64,000 nt of DNA, from NCBI RefSeq assembly GCF_963678635.1, contig NC_087063.1, positions 59,342,759 through 59,406,758 on the forward strand, read 5' to 3'. The notes beneath the pieces were generated by a model. It was not told where the DNA came from and did not search any database. It saw nothing but the letters and a program-made list of their open reading frames with translations. Positions 1 through 11,883 of the stretch are shown piece after piece. The stretch's first letter is position 1. Every line of letters begins with the position of its first letter. Position numbers and translations under genes: made by a program. The stretch is from Symsagittifera roscoffensis (Eukaryota; Xenacoelomorpha; Acoela; Convolutidae).

Positions 1-897
1 GACATTAAGTTAATTTTAACGAGTGCGTGGCCGTGCCACGTCCCAATTTATTAATCAGCAAGAACGAAAAGAAATTTTATGACAAAGATGACGTAAGTAG
101 TCAGAAAAGTAATTTTATCTAGGACACTCCTCATGGTGCAAATTTTGAGATGGAGTAGATAAATTTCATTTTTCTAATGCGATTTGTAAGGTTGATTATA
201 GAGAACTGGACCGCTACTTGACGATAACCCGGTGTTATGCGATCAATGAGGACATTGATGGGGACTGTCCGGGGAGTATGTGCCATTACCCCGGATTGGC
301 GTTGCGGAACCTTCCGTCGCAGCATGAAAAAATCGTTAGAGGCCTTAGTGATTGTGTATGGTTGAAAAGGAGGCTAGAATATTCTGGAAGTTTTTAATTT
401 TCGAAAATTCCAATTGCGACGTTACAATTCTGAGAAATTCAAAAACGGCCATGTTTAGCTGGAAAACAGAGAAAAACACAACAACCACCGATTTAGTGAG
501 AAACAGTCATTTAGTGAGAAACAGTCATTTAGTGAGAAGCAAGGACATTTCCAGGAGAGACCACAAGTACTCAGCTTAATACAGTTATGGGTCGATATCA
601 AAAATTTTGTCCAAAATCAAATTGTAAAAAACCAAACTCAAGGGTGAACTTATAATCTTGGTCTCCCTAATAGGCGAATCTTGTCAAAAAGAACTGCTAA
701 AGGAAAAAATAGCTGAGCTGGAAAAGATTTCGAAGCTTTTTGATGAGCTGGATGATTTTATGATTTTATGATGATTTTTATCTCCTAAAAAATTGCTTTA
801 TTATGCCGAAATTGTTTTTGCGTATAACTCTCTGTTTTTTGCAAATTGATTTTTCGAAAATTATGATCAAACTTTAAGAAACTCCGTATGAAAAGTA
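1..897. other. AT-rich stretch without a recognisable gene
   Basis: I find no coding region I can defend here. Short open frames on both strands have no recognisable domain. The only clear structure is the small tandem repeat at 491-540, annotated separately. The right side runs into an RT-family fragment near 898. Confidence 0.5.
491..540. repeat. 18-bp tandem repeat, about 2.8 units
   Basis: The unit ATTTAGTGAGAAACAGTC is repeated exactly at 491-508 and 509-526, followed by a partial third unit that diverges after GTGAGAA. In the plus frame it reads as a short repeated peptide (HLVRNS), but there is no sign that this is a real protein. Confidence 0.85.
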
Positions 898-1425
898 ACA
901 ATTGTAAAACTGATTGTTAGCCAACTTTTGCCAGCATCTCTCCTGGCAGCGAAAAGCAACCTGGGTGTATCTTCGGCTCGCCCTTTTTTACACATTTTAT
1001 TATCCTCAGCAGTAAGAGCGAAAGCTTTTTCATTTGAGATTATTGGTTTAGAGCACGAGGAAGGAACATATATTGATGCATTGGAACTTTGGTTTAATTC
1101 AGAAAAATGTGAAATATCTCCAAAAAACTAACTACAAAAGTTGGACGGAGCCCATTTTAGATTAAGAATTTTCTCAAATGATTTTGAAACCAGAACCTTC
1201 TGATGTAAAAAGGTTCAACGCTTAGCAGGATAAATTTGGATTGAAATCGTTGAATGTCCTACCGTGTTAAAACCTATGATTGAAATGGTCGAATCAGCAA
1301 CTTGGACTTCAAAATTTTGTGAAAAATTTAGATGCGTTTGCGGTAAAGATGTAACCGAAGATGGATGGCATGGCCTTATCTTGTCTCAAAAGTGCAGGGA
1401 GAAACTCTAGGCATTCTGCTTTCTA
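898..1425 (+). pseudogene. RT-family retroelement, C-terminal fragment (copy 1)
   Basis: An open stretch (928-1131) is nearly identical to frames at 2827-3075 and 10158-10433. In some metazoan retroelement RTs an ARLLA-like motif is followed by a conserved GL...DDE-like segment, then a C-x-C-G...HGL cysteine cluster. The equivalents here are ASLLAAKS, the segment ending FNSEKC, and CVCGKDVTEDGWHGL near 1333-1380. Frames are interrupted by stop codons, including one just after the ISPKN segment, so the copy is dead. Placement in this RT group rests on remembered family layout; whether it belongs to a non-LTR or a DIRS-like element I cannot say. Confidence 0.55.
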
Positions 1426-1893
1426 TAGAATATACTGTCGCCTCTTATAAAATATCATGTTTTTATAAATTATCATGCTTTCATAAAATATAGTCTCGCC
1501 TCTACTCATATTCTTTCTGTTTTAGAGCGACATCACCTCCACAGGACAAATCAGAAGCAACCAGGTGGTTTAACGCTCGTCACATGGGCTGTTGGTAGGC
1601 AGCTCCTGTCGGACTGTCGGATGTAACGGTAGTTGACTCCCTAGCCCTTAGTAGAATAAGCTCAGGCTCGGTTTGTAACCCCGGAACGGCTGCGGCCGAG
1701 GCGGAAGATAGAAAATCTGACAAATATAGAGATTTGTTTAATGATGGAAATGTTTTTTAACCAAGCTCAGGGTGCCTCCGGCCCTAGCACTGAGTTTTTT
1801 TTCTGAATAAGTTTTCTAAGAACTTGTAAAAAGTGTACCGAGGACCCCAAGGCAGGTAGTTTTCTTAAGCAGAGAATCTCCCTCACAACATAA
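1426..1893. other. Non-coding leader or LTR-like region before a gag ORF
   Basis: No coding frame is convincing. The stretch precedes the SGNH-bearing gag ORF and contains an imperfect hairpin at 1766-1793 (CTCAG..TGC paired with GCACTGAG) directly followed by a run of Ts. Position and composition suit the untranslated leader or LTR of a retroelement, but I see no second LTR copy in the window to prove it. Confidence 0.3.
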
Positions 1894-2592
1894 GTTGCAA
1901 AGGCTGCCTGTGTACTCGGCACTATTAATGATAAAACAGTTTTCGAAGAACTTTTTTTTATTTATAGAGCAAAGAGATTAAAAGCTCCCAACCCGAGAAA
2001 CACGATACCAGACCCCTCTGACACCTATCTCGCTCCTCAGTTTCAAGAGTCATTCAATCAGGTGGCTAGAGCAACAATGGATGAGATCAACAGAACCACT
2101 GGGCGGACATTGGGTAGGGTCGTCCCTTCCCAACGCTTTGATCATTCTTCCAGCAGCTCGAAGCGAGCACCTCGAACTGTAGTACTGACAGGGACTGCGC
2201 ATGACGGGACAATTCAGAAGTCTCGCGTGGTTGATATTAGAAAGAATCTAACGGTGCGCAACCAGTTCGTGCAAGGGGCCACGGAGCATCCTCGCGCTTG
2301 TTTGAATGGCATGAGCTGGAACCCCGCAATAAGCAACCAGGCAATTCCCTTAGGGAGTCGTCATTTGGTTATAGGGGACAGTTTGGTGAGAGATCTAAAC
2401 GAGATCTTTGTCGACGGGCAGACTATTGTCCTATCTTTTGGAGGCGCTTCCGTGGCTCAAGTCATCAAGATGAATGAGTTCCAGGGAGAGGATCACCTAG
2501 ACACGTTGATGATAATGCTCGGGACTAATGACGTTTCGAGGGCCCCTGTAACCCCAGAGGGCAAGTGGGAACCCCTAATGGTCTGCCTTCTG
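1894..2592 (+). pseudogene. Retrotransposon gag-region ORF with SGNH-hydrolase domain, 3' truncated
   Basis: The frame is open from 1894 (after a TAA at 1891) to a chimeric junction near 2592; the first ATG in the conserved part is at 2077. The N-terminal half is basic and Ser-rich. From about 2360 it shows SGNH/GDSL family blocks in order: block I as IGDSLVR (nucleophile Ser), block II as SFGGASVAQ (oxyanion Gly), and block III as LGTNDVSR (Asn of G-x-N-D). The C-terminal D-x-x-H block is missing because the frame then runs into an RT fragment of another element. It is homologous to the minus-strand gag regions at 14.4-15.4 and 19.1-20.6 kb, which share the PRAC-N and ILGDSLVR surroundings. 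SGNH proteins are usually esterases or lipases; substrate here is unknown. Confidence 0.65.
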
Positions 2593-3150
2593 AATGAAGG
2601 TAAAGTACCCGAACAGCTAAGATCTTTCTTTTCTTGGAGAAAAACTCATCGCCCTCGTAAAAATAGATAGAGGTTTGCGACCAATTGTCATCGGCAACAC
2701 GCTCAGACGCATGGCGTCTAAATGCGCAGGAAGCAAGGCTCTCGCAGAGCGACATTTTTTTGGATTTTCCAATTAGGATGTGGTGTCAAACGATGAGCTG
2801 AAATTGCTGCACACTCTTTTATAAATTTGATAGAGCGTAAAACAATTGTAAAACTGATTGTAAGCCAACTTTTGCAAGCATCTCTCCTGGCAGCGAAAAG
2901 CAACCTGGGTTTATCTTCGGCTCGCCTTTTTTTACACATTTTATTAGCCTCAGCAGTAGGAGCGAAAGCTTTTTCATTTGAGATTATTGGTTTAGAGCAC
3001 GAGGAAGGGACATATATTGATGCATTGGAACTTTGGTTTAATTCAGAAAAATGTGAAGTAGCTCCGAAAAACTAACTACAAAAGTTGGACGGAGCCCATT
3101 TTAGATTAAGAATTTTCTCAAATGATTTCGAAATTAGAACCTACTGATGT
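2593..3150 (+). pseudogene. RT-family retroelement fragment (copy 2)
   Basis: The region encodes, across frame changes, the RT signature for 'G-LRPI-IGNTLRRMASK' (about 2660-2720) and then, after a gap, the C-terminal ASLLAAKS to FNSEKC module (2868-3060). Part of it is also read in the frame of the upstream gag ORF (NEGKVPEQLRSFFSW), which shows the fusion is accidental. Stops and frameshifts mean no functional RT is encoded. It matches 9875-10435 closely. Confidence 0.6.
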
Positions 3151-4468
3151 AAGAAGGTGTTAGTTTTCTCAAGCTGGCTGGCTTGATTCCCAACCATCTG
3201 ACTCTCTCTATATGCTATCCACATTATACTTAGCTCTTCCATATGTAAAAAAATTCCGTTCTTCGATATCTAGAAAATTCCGGGGGTTTGACTGGATAAT
3301 GTAATGATGCGACTCCTGACAATATGTGCCAGTAGGTCATTCCCAGAAGTTTGACCTTGAGTTGAACGTTTAATCTCAATTTTGGGGAGAAAAGTAATTT
3401 TCCAAAAAATTGAATTGAGCCTATCAAGCTAAAGTTTCTCGCGACAACTGAAATTACGAGAAAAAGCCATCAGAATGTTCGAGTGATAAATCGAGTGCTA
3501 GAGCAATCAGAAGATTCGAGTGCTAAAAAAACAGGAGTGTAAAATCGCTATCTGCAATTTTAACATAATAATCCAGCACGAGTAGAGCTATCTTGTTCAC
3601 GACAGAAAATCAAGAATCACGGAAGACGGATAGAGAAGACGATCAATTGGACCAGAGTAATACTTGAGTGGAAAGGTGGACAGCTGAAGCTGCCTAATGA
3701 TCCGGGAATAAAATTTGTTATTGAGTTTAAAATTTATTTATTCAAAGCTCCTTGAGTTAGACTTAATTACCCTAAATCAATTCTAGAATTGCTTTACAAT
3801 TTAGTTATTTGATTCTAGAGGTCGTGTCGGTATGTGAGTACCCAATTTAATTTCTTGAGTACGTTTTTTTTGTGATTATGTTGAGTTAGGGCGAGTTTAT
3901 AGGTTGATCCATCTGAAATGGATCAAAAGTCCACTGTCCAAAAAAACTAACTGTATGCTTGAGTTCCGACCCTGTTTCTAAGGGCGTTCGCGTGTTTTAG
4001 GTATTTTGAGGAATGACCATGGGGGCAATCTTATTTCTAGAGAAAGGGCGGAACTTCGTTAGTAGCATTCAAGCTGTAACACGGTTTGTAGGCTGATGCC
4101 GCTAACGAACCGAATTGGCTCCGACCGCATGAGGTCAAAAAACCCAAGTTATAGTGTCCCTGACTCTTGAGCAAATGGTTATAGGACTTATTCTTGTTTC
4201 TCTTAGCCTCATTTGGTACTTAAGTAAGCGACTGTTTCAGTAACCTCGGTTACAATGATACTTTCGAACTGCACAAATAGTTCTGTCTGAAGTATTGTCA
4301 CCGGTATTGACTACATTTTGTATTAACTATAAAACCATTCATTCTTGTGAAATGATGTAATTGCAAATGGGGGGGTGAATATGCCCTGAACTAGGAAAAT
4401 ACCGATGAGCTGCACTCAAAGGCGAAAAGCCAAAAAGTGCTCAAAATTACTGTGAAAGTCTATGTAAC
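2593..4468. repeat. 1.9-kb direct repeat, copy 1
   Basis: This block is nearly identical to 9879-11757 in the same orientation, including the RT fragment, a long non-coding 3' part and the G-tract region. Differences are scattered point changes and small indels. Copy 1 continues unbroken into the 4310-5868 tandem unit, whereas copy 2 stops at 11757 where the minus-strand retrotransposon begins. The simplest reading is two copies of one transposable element or a segmental duplication. Confidence 0.9.
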
Positions 4469-5085
4469 TATGTGACATTCGACCAGAATGCCGTTTAAAT
4501 GCATTTCGAATTCGATTTTTTTTGTAGCATCCGAGTGAGAAAATTGCGGTTTTGGCGGATTAGTGGTGTTAACCTGACAGTTTGATGAATCAGGTTTGGT
4601 TAATTTGGTCTGACATGCTGGTTTTTAGAATTTCGATTTGAGCGTGAAAGACACATAACAATTTGAGATTTCGCGACAACTGAAACTGCAAAAACACAAC
4701 AACAATTTTCAATGGAACAGATTAGCTGAACCGCAATTGTGCGATACAGATCGGAGTTGAAATAGTAACATCGGTTAAAAGACCATTCCGAGTTGTAACG
4801 ATTGTACCGCTACAATCGTTACAAAGCAATTCTCGAGAACCAGGAAGGGTGTTGGGACGACGTAACCAGCCTTTCAGAAAGAGATAAGTCAGCCCTTCTT
4901 CCGGGTTCCAGAATCCGGAAGGGTCTCGGGAAGAGAATTCAAACATAATTTTAACTAACTTTTAGCTTCCGGTTTTATCCTGAATTGAATTAATAACATC
5001 TAATTCGTTTCGGATAATGAGAAGCTAGGAGTTAAGGGAAAGGGTTGATCCATCTCCAATGGGAATGATGATTTTTATCTACTAA
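4310..5085. repeat. 0.78-kb tandem repeat, unit 1
   Basis: It starts TTGACTACATTTTG and ends before the second CTAACTACATTTTG near 5086. Unit 2 follows head to tail with only scattered substitutions, so this is a tandem duplication. It holds a G-tract (7 Gs at 4369-4375), a 14-bp-stem hairpin (4793-4824) and a minus-strand open frame of 74 codons (4722-4946) that also exists in unit 2. The frame has no recognisable domain. Confidence 0.9.
4793..4824. other. Perfect inverted repeat (hairpin), unit 1
   Basis: TTGTAACGATTGTA and TACAATCGTTACAA flank a CCGC loop, giving a 14-bp perfect stem. The same hairpin occurs in unit 2. Its role is unknown. Confidence 0.85.
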
Positions 5086-5868
5086 CTACATTTTGTATTA
5101 ACTATAAAACCATTCATTCTTATGAAATGATGTAATTGCAAATCGGGGGGGGGGGGGGTGAATTTGCCCTGAACTAGGAAAATACCGATGTGCTGCACTC
5201 AAAGGCGAAAAGCCAAAGTGTGCTCAAAATTACTGTGAAAGTCTATGTAACTATGTGACATTCGACCAGAATGTCGTTTAAATGCATTTCGAATTCGATT
5301 TTTTTTGTAGCATCCGAGTGAGAAAATTGCGGTTTTGGCGGATTAGTGGTGTTAACCTGACAGTTTGATGAATCAGGTTTGGTTAATTTGGTCTGACATG
5401 CTGGTTTTTAGAATTTCGATTTGAGCGTGAAAGACACGTAACAATTTGAGATTTCGCGACAACTGAAACTGCAAGAACACAACAACAATTTTCAATGGAA
5501 CAGATTAGCTGAACCGCAAATGTGCGATACAGATCGGAGTTGAAATAGTAACATCGGTTAAAAGACCATTCCGAGTTGTAACGATTGTGCCGCTACAATC
5601 GTTACAAAGCAATTCTCGAGAACCGGGAAGGGTGTTGGGACGACGTAACCAGCCTTTCAGAAAGAGATAAGACAGCCCTTCTTCAGGGTTCCAGAATCCG
5701 TAAGGGTCTCGGGAAGAGAATTCAAACATAATTTTAACTAATTTTTAGCTTCCGGTTTTATCCTGAATTGAATTAATAACATCTATTTCGTTTCGGATAA
5801 TGAGAAGCTAGGAGTTAAGGGAATTGGTTGATCCATCTCCAATGGGAATGATGATTTTTATCTACTGA
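5086..5868. repeat. 0.78-kb tandem repeat, unit 2
   Basis: Near-identical tandem copy of 4310-5085. Its G-tract has expanded to 14 Gs (5145-5158). Similarity stops close to 5868 at TTTTTATCTACT. The minus-strand 74-codon frame is preserved (5505-5729) with a few amino-acid changes, which is expected for a young duplication and does not by itself show coding function. Confidence 0.9.
5576..5607. other. Inverted repeat (hairpin), unit 2
   Basis: TTGTAACGATTGT and ACAATCGTTACAA flank a 6-nt loop; one closing pair is lost relative to unit 1 (A to G at 5589). Confidence 0.85.
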
Positions 5869-8800
5869 ACGAAAACAATATCAAATAATAAATAAGTAGT
5901 AGCCCTGTTTTTTACCCGATGTTAAAAGAATCACACAAACAACTGGCTTTGGCAGAGATGGTTAAAAGCATGTAGAGCTGTGTGAAGACGCTAGCCAGTC
6001 GTTTTACAACCTAGAGTTATTTTCCGTCGATTAGTACTTCCGGGCGAATGTTACATGGTTGTTTTTATGGCACTCCTGGGTGTTATTCTTTTTAACATCA
6101 TGACCGACAGAACCGTTAACGATCACTCCGAGCCTTAGTACAGGGGCGGAAGGGTAGTTCGGAATGCGGAAGCTTTCCGGATTCTCGAATCTAGCTTTTC
6201 AACCTAGTTAAGACCGAAAATTCACGTATCGGAAAGGGTGGGGGGATTGGCCGTCCCGTCGTTCCCTGAGCGGTATATGACCAAAAAAAATTAAAGATAT
6301 ACAAGAAACCAAACCAACCTGTTTGTTTTTTCACAGTTGTACGTTTCGAAAGTTACTTTCATTGAATTTTTTTTTGTTTCAGATTTTTTCCTCCAAGTCG
6401 TTTTTGGGAATCTTTTTGAGAATTTTGTGAAAATTCGTTTTTGTTTTAAATGTTTTGTGCGTTGAAAGGAAAACTAAATTTTTTGACTACGCTAATCAAA
6501 AGAAAAAGAACAAGACTGCTTGTACCAGGGCAGCGCCTCGAATGTTGCGATTACCTTTCAAGTCCGTTAAAATAGTGTAGGCTATGAAAATGGACAATTT
6601 CAAAAAACAAAAAAAAAGAAGTCAATTTCTTTCTAGATCTTTTTTGTTGACTATTTACCCCAGCCATACATTTTTTCAAGTTTAAAGTGTATAATTACCA
6701 TCTCGCAAAGTAAAACATGGACTGAATAGCATGCTTAAATTCATTTTGAAGCAACTTCTAAGGCGGATAACATCTCTGCTTACGCGTTATTAGGGTTGTT
6801 ACGATGAAAATTGTGGCCCGTTTCTGGTGCTTGCACTGTAGGGTTGTTTGAGTATTTAAGCATGTTGATGTTAATTTGCGCTCAATCCGGAAGGGTCTTG
6901 GGATTAGAGCGGGAGAATGATCCGGACAGCAACAATCGACTGTTAGGTATCGTTATCGAGTTTCGTATCCCTTTTGGTACAGAAATTAAGATATCAATCT
7001 GTGGGGCGCTCGACAGAGACTGCACTGAAGTGACCCTCCACCGAGTTGCGAATTTCCGAGTTAAGCACCTTAATTCGGATATTGAACAACCCGTAGCGGT
7101 ATGAGATTTTGTAGTATTTTTTATACTGCCTGTATTAATCCTACTATATCGTTTTTAATTGAAAAACATAGTAGACAGACCGGTTTTTAGGATCAAATTA
7201 GTGATGTTTTGATCCCCCCACAAATCGCTATTTTTGAGATATCGATTTTTTTAAACAGAAAAAAGCACTTAATTAGTGAGTTGCATCGTAACTGCACTAG
7301 TAGAATAGGAAGAACCAGTTAAAATTACTTCGGACGTGGTTGGATTTAGTTGGTAACGAAAACCAAATTTTCGTGATTTTTGAAAAACGAAACGTTACAA
7401 AATTAGTCACTTTTTTGAAGTTTTTGCGTTAGGACAACAAAAACGGTTGATCGGACAACACTCACTAGTGAATCGACAGGTTTTAAAACGCGTTTGCCAA
7501 TAATTTTCAGGGTCTCAGTGAAATCGAACTTAACCTGTTTGATTTAGTGTATTCGTCAATCCGGAGGTGTCCAAATAGCATTGTTTTTGCAAATTTTTTC
7601 AGCTTGAACATTTTAGACCGGGTTTTTTGCATCGAAATAAAAGAGTATAGGCCTTTTGAGCTCGGATCAATAATTTTTATGTCATTAAGACAAAAATTGC
7701 AAAAAGGGGGGAAAGGGGGAAGCTATAAGTTGAAAAATTTTTGAACCTTGGAAAAAAGACGTTTTGGTTAATAAATTTGGAACTACTACTGGACAGATCC
7801 AGTTGATCTTGGTACCACTAGATCAGAAATTAGGTGAGCTTACTCATAAAGTTTTTAATTATCCGAAAAAGTAGGCATATAAAATTTTTAAGATTGTTTT
7901 TAGCAAAATTACCAACATATGAAGGTAGACCCTTCACGTTTTGAAGTGTTTTTTGAAAATCCCTTATACCCCTACCAAAGGGTAGTAACGGTTGAATAAG
8001 GCCATTTTACACTGTTCTCGACCCAAAAGGAGGGCTAAGGAACCCAGAAAACGAGAGTCGAGTGGACACTAGGCTAGTTATCAGACCCTTCACAGTTAAG
8101 GAGAACACTCTGATAAACAAGTTGAACTTGCAGCTCAGCTCACTATTTTATCTCAAGCCAGTCTTATCAACGTAATTAAGGACAAAAAAAGTAAATTTTA
8201 ATAGCTCAAATTCGTTTTTGAAGGCTTCATTGATGAATAGTAAATCTACAAAAAATTAGCTCCCGTATAATTTATCAACTCCAGACAGCGATATCTTTTG
8301 AAAAATTTTGGTTTTTGAGCTTCAGATAGCTATAATTTTAGATGATCTTAAGCATTTCCTTCAAAAACGTTTAGTCATAATAATGAAAAATGACTGAATA
8401 AACCGCAAAATTTACCCCAATTATAAGTATTCCGGTTTCTCTTCAAAGATTGGAACGAAAATACTTAGAGCTCGAAACATCCATAGCTTAGGACTTTTAT
8501 AGAGCTTTTCAATCACTTTTTCAATATCAAAAACTTCAACAAAACAAGAAAAATTGTAATTTCAAAACTCAACGTGGCACTTCAACTTAAGCCAACCAAA
8601 ACAATTTTTTACATTATAATAAAAAAAGTTTGAATTTGTTTTTGAAGTTTTACTGAATCAGTATTAACTAATCTGATTGACTGACCGGTTGGTACAAGTC
8701 AGAAGTACAGAGTGATAAAAAAGCTAAACAGGAGAGTGTTTTTCTGCTATTTCAAAGTCATCTTGATAGCTTAGCACTAATTGTTAGCCGAGTCGAGGTC

Positions 8801-9749
8801 GTGTTTATGTTAAGATTTCTGAATCAATCTGCATCAAGCACGTTCTTAATCAATCTGTATTGCCAGTCAAAAAAAGGAGCCAACGCAAATTGGAGTCCTC
8901 GCAAACTCTCAACATGGTCGGCGATAAGTCTAAAAATAACACTATGCAAAGTATAGGCTCAGCTAGAAAAACGACTGAACCAATATACATGATGCATGAA
9001 GGAATTTATATTATAGTCACAAAAAACCCTATATTGCCTAGAACCATTGCTGACTACCTGGCATCTACACATGATATTATTTTTGGATAATAAAAGATAA
9101 GTTTTCGATGGCTGCAGGGTTATTTTTTTTCATAGAGCAAAGCCTTTCTTCGGAAACGATTTTAAATTGTTTGAGTATCGGCCTTTTTTTCAATTTCGAT
9201 TTTTTCTGTGCAGGTTTTAGCTTTCTCAATCTAATTGACTTGATTCCCAACCAACTGACTTTCTTTCATTCTATTGACGGACGTTAATCTTACTCTTCCT
9301 AGTCTAGAAAGTTCCTAGGCCTTTGACTGCAATATGTGATGAAGAGACCCCTGAGTGCAACCTCGGTTACTATGATACTTTTGACCTTCTGATTGCATTT
9401 GGATTATAAAAAAAAACAGTTAACCTAAGATTGCTCATTTTGACGTCGAGTTTCGTTTTATTTCTGGGTTCCCAAAAACCTAAATAACCTAAAATGCAAG
9501 TTTTTGAGCGCCATTAATCTGCACCTTGAGCAAGCTCAATAACAGAAACATACAGCACAAAGATAGGAATAAATCTGGCCGTTTCAATTGACAAGATCAT
9601 ACTTTTTTCGACTCCTAACTAACAAAATTGTTATCTAAACACCCAAAAAGAGCGAATTGTTATCTAAACACCCAAAAAGAGCTGATATAAATGCTTCAAA
9701 CCCGGAAAACATCGATAGCTTTTTCGTAACTGAGTTCGAGGTGCACTAA
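5869..9749. other. AT-rich non-coding region, no recognised gene
   Basis: Several short open frames exist (for example 6811-7104 and 8860-9090, plus strand), but none shows a domain, splice context or second copy I can support. A CCGGAAGGGTCTTGGGA segment near 6888 resembles part of the 4.3-5.9 kb tandem repeat, suggesting decayed relatives of that repeat. Confidence 0.4.
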
Positions 9750-10435
9750 GCAACTATGTTTTTTCCAAATACTTCGGCAGCAAGTCCGGACAAGATTATT
9801 CGCCAAGTTTTTGTAGTAAATCAAACGGAAATGCGGGCTCAATTTCTTGAAATTGCTTACTAAGCTGCTAAATCTTATAAGTGAAGGTAAAGTACCCGAA
9901 CAGCTCAGATCTTTCTTTTCTTGGAGCAAAACTTATCGCCCTCGTAAAAATAGATAGAGGTTTGCGACCAATTGTCATCGGCAACACGCTCAGACGCATG
10001 GCGTCTAAATGCGCAGGAAGCAAGGCTCTCGCAGAGCGACATTTTTTTGGATTTTCCAATTAGGATGTGGTGTCAAACGAGGAGCTGAAATTGCTGCACA
10101 CTCTTTTATAAATTTGATAGAGCGGAAAACAATTGAAAACTGATTGTAAGCCAACTTTTGCAAGCATCTCTCCTGGCAGCGAAAAGCAACCTGGGTGTAT
10201 CTTCGGCTCGCCTTTTTTTACACATTTTATTAGCCTCAGCAGTAGGAGCGAAAGCTTTTTCATTTGAGATTATTGGTTTAGAGCACGAGGAAGGAACATA
10301 TATTGATGCATTGGAACTTTGGTTTAATTCAGAAAAATGTGAAGTAGCTCCGAAAAACTATCTACAAAAGTTGGACGGAGCCCATTTTAGATTAAGAATT
10401 TTCTCAAATGATTTCGAAATTAGAACCTACTGATG
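9750..10435 (+). pseudogene. RT-family retroelement fragment (copy 3, longest)
   Basis: Upstream of the repeat boundary this copy keeps more RT sequence. A frame from about 9755 reads like the finger region (SKSG-DYSPSF, then LLNLISEGKVPE), followed by FLGAKLIALVKIDRGLRPIV and GNTLRRMASK (9930-10010). Cellular-type retroelement RTs have GA-LIAL-KKDGGLRPIAVG-TLRR at this point. The C-terminal module (10158-10433) stays open to a stop after FEIRTY. Frameshifts separate the modules, and the palm YxDD block is absent. Only a remnant remains. Confidence 0.65.
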
Positions 10436-11757
10436 TAAGAAGGTGTTAGTTTTCTCAAGCTGGCTGGCTTGATTCCCAACCATCTGACTCTCTCTATATG
10501 CTATCCACATTATACTTAGCTCTTCCATATGTAAAAAAATTCCGTTCTTCGATATCTAGAAAATTCCGGGGGTTTGACTGGATAATGTAATGATGCGACT
10601 CCTGACAATATGTGCCAGTAGGTCATTTCTAGAAGTTTGACCTTGAGTTGAACGTTTAATCTCGATTTTGGGAAGAAAAGTAATTTTCCAAAAACTTGAA
10701 TTGAGCCTATCAGGCTCAAGTTTCTCGCGACAACTGAAATTACGAGAAAAAGCAATCAGAATTTTCGAGTGATAAATCAAGTGCTAGAGCAATCAGAAGA
10801 TTCGAGTGCTAGAAAAACAGGAGTGTAAAATCGCTATCTGCAATTTTAACATAATAATCCAGCACGAGTAGAGCTATCTTGTTCACGACAGAAAATCAAG
10901 AATCACGGAAGACGGATAGAGAAGACGATCAATTGGACCAGAGTAATACTTGAGTGGAAAGGTGGACAGCTGAAGCTGCCTAATGATCCGGGAATAAAAT
11001 TTGTTATTGAGTTTAAAATTTATTTATTCAAAGCTCCTTGAGTTAGACTTAATTACCCTAAATCAATTCTAGAATTGCTTTACAATTTAGTTATTTGATT
11101 CTAGAGGTCGTGTCGGTATGTGAGTACCCAATTTAATTTCTTGAGTACGTTTTTTTTGTGATTATGTTGAGTTAGGGCGAGTTTATAGGTTGATCCATCT
11201 GAAATGGATCAAAAGTCCACTGTCCAAAAAAAACTAACTGTATGCTTGAGTTCCGACCCTGTTTTTAAGGGCGTTCGCGTGTTTTAGGTATTTTGAGGAC
11301 TGACCATGGTGGCATTCTTATTTCTAGAGAAAGGGCGGTATTTTGTTAGTAGCCTTCAAGCTGTAACACGTTTTGTAGGCTCATGTCGCAAGCGAACCGA
11401 ATTGGTTCCGACCGCATGAGGTCAAAAAACTCAAGATATAGTGTTCCTGACTCTTGAGCCAATGGTTACAGGGCTTATTCCTGTTTCTCTTAGTCTCATT
11501 TGGGGCTTAAGTAGGCGACTGTTTTAGTAACCTCGGTCACAACGATTTTTTCGAACTGCACAAGTAGTTCTGTCTGAGGTATTGTCACAGGTATTGACTA
11601 CATTTTGTATTAACTATAAAACCATTCATTCTTATGAATTGATGAATTGCAAGTTGGGGGGGGGGGTGAATTTGCCCTGAACTAGGAAAATGCCGATGAG
11701 CTGCAATCAAAGGTGAAAAGCCAAAGTGTGCTCAAAATTACTGTGAAAGTCTATGGT
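9879..11757. repeat. 1.9-kb direct repeat, copy 2
   Basis: Second copy of 2593-4468. It ends abruptly at about 11757, after CTGTGAAAGTCTATG, where copy 1 continues into AACTATGTGACATT. From that point the minus-strand retrotransposon gag begins. The G-tract here is 11 Gs (11656-11666). Confidence 0.9.
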
Positions 11758-11883
11758 TTCATCAGTTCCCACACCACCATTAGACTCGTTCTTAGCAATT
11801 CGTCCGAGAATCCCAATCCAAATTCTCTTCGGTTCTCAGATTTTGGCACTGAAGGTGCATTCACCTTTTCTTCCAAAAGAAGG

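Noticed and set aside
4722-5729. Two 74-codon minus-strand frames as a repeated small gene
   Set aside because: They simply follow the tandem DNA duplication; there is no start context, domain or third intact copy to support coding.
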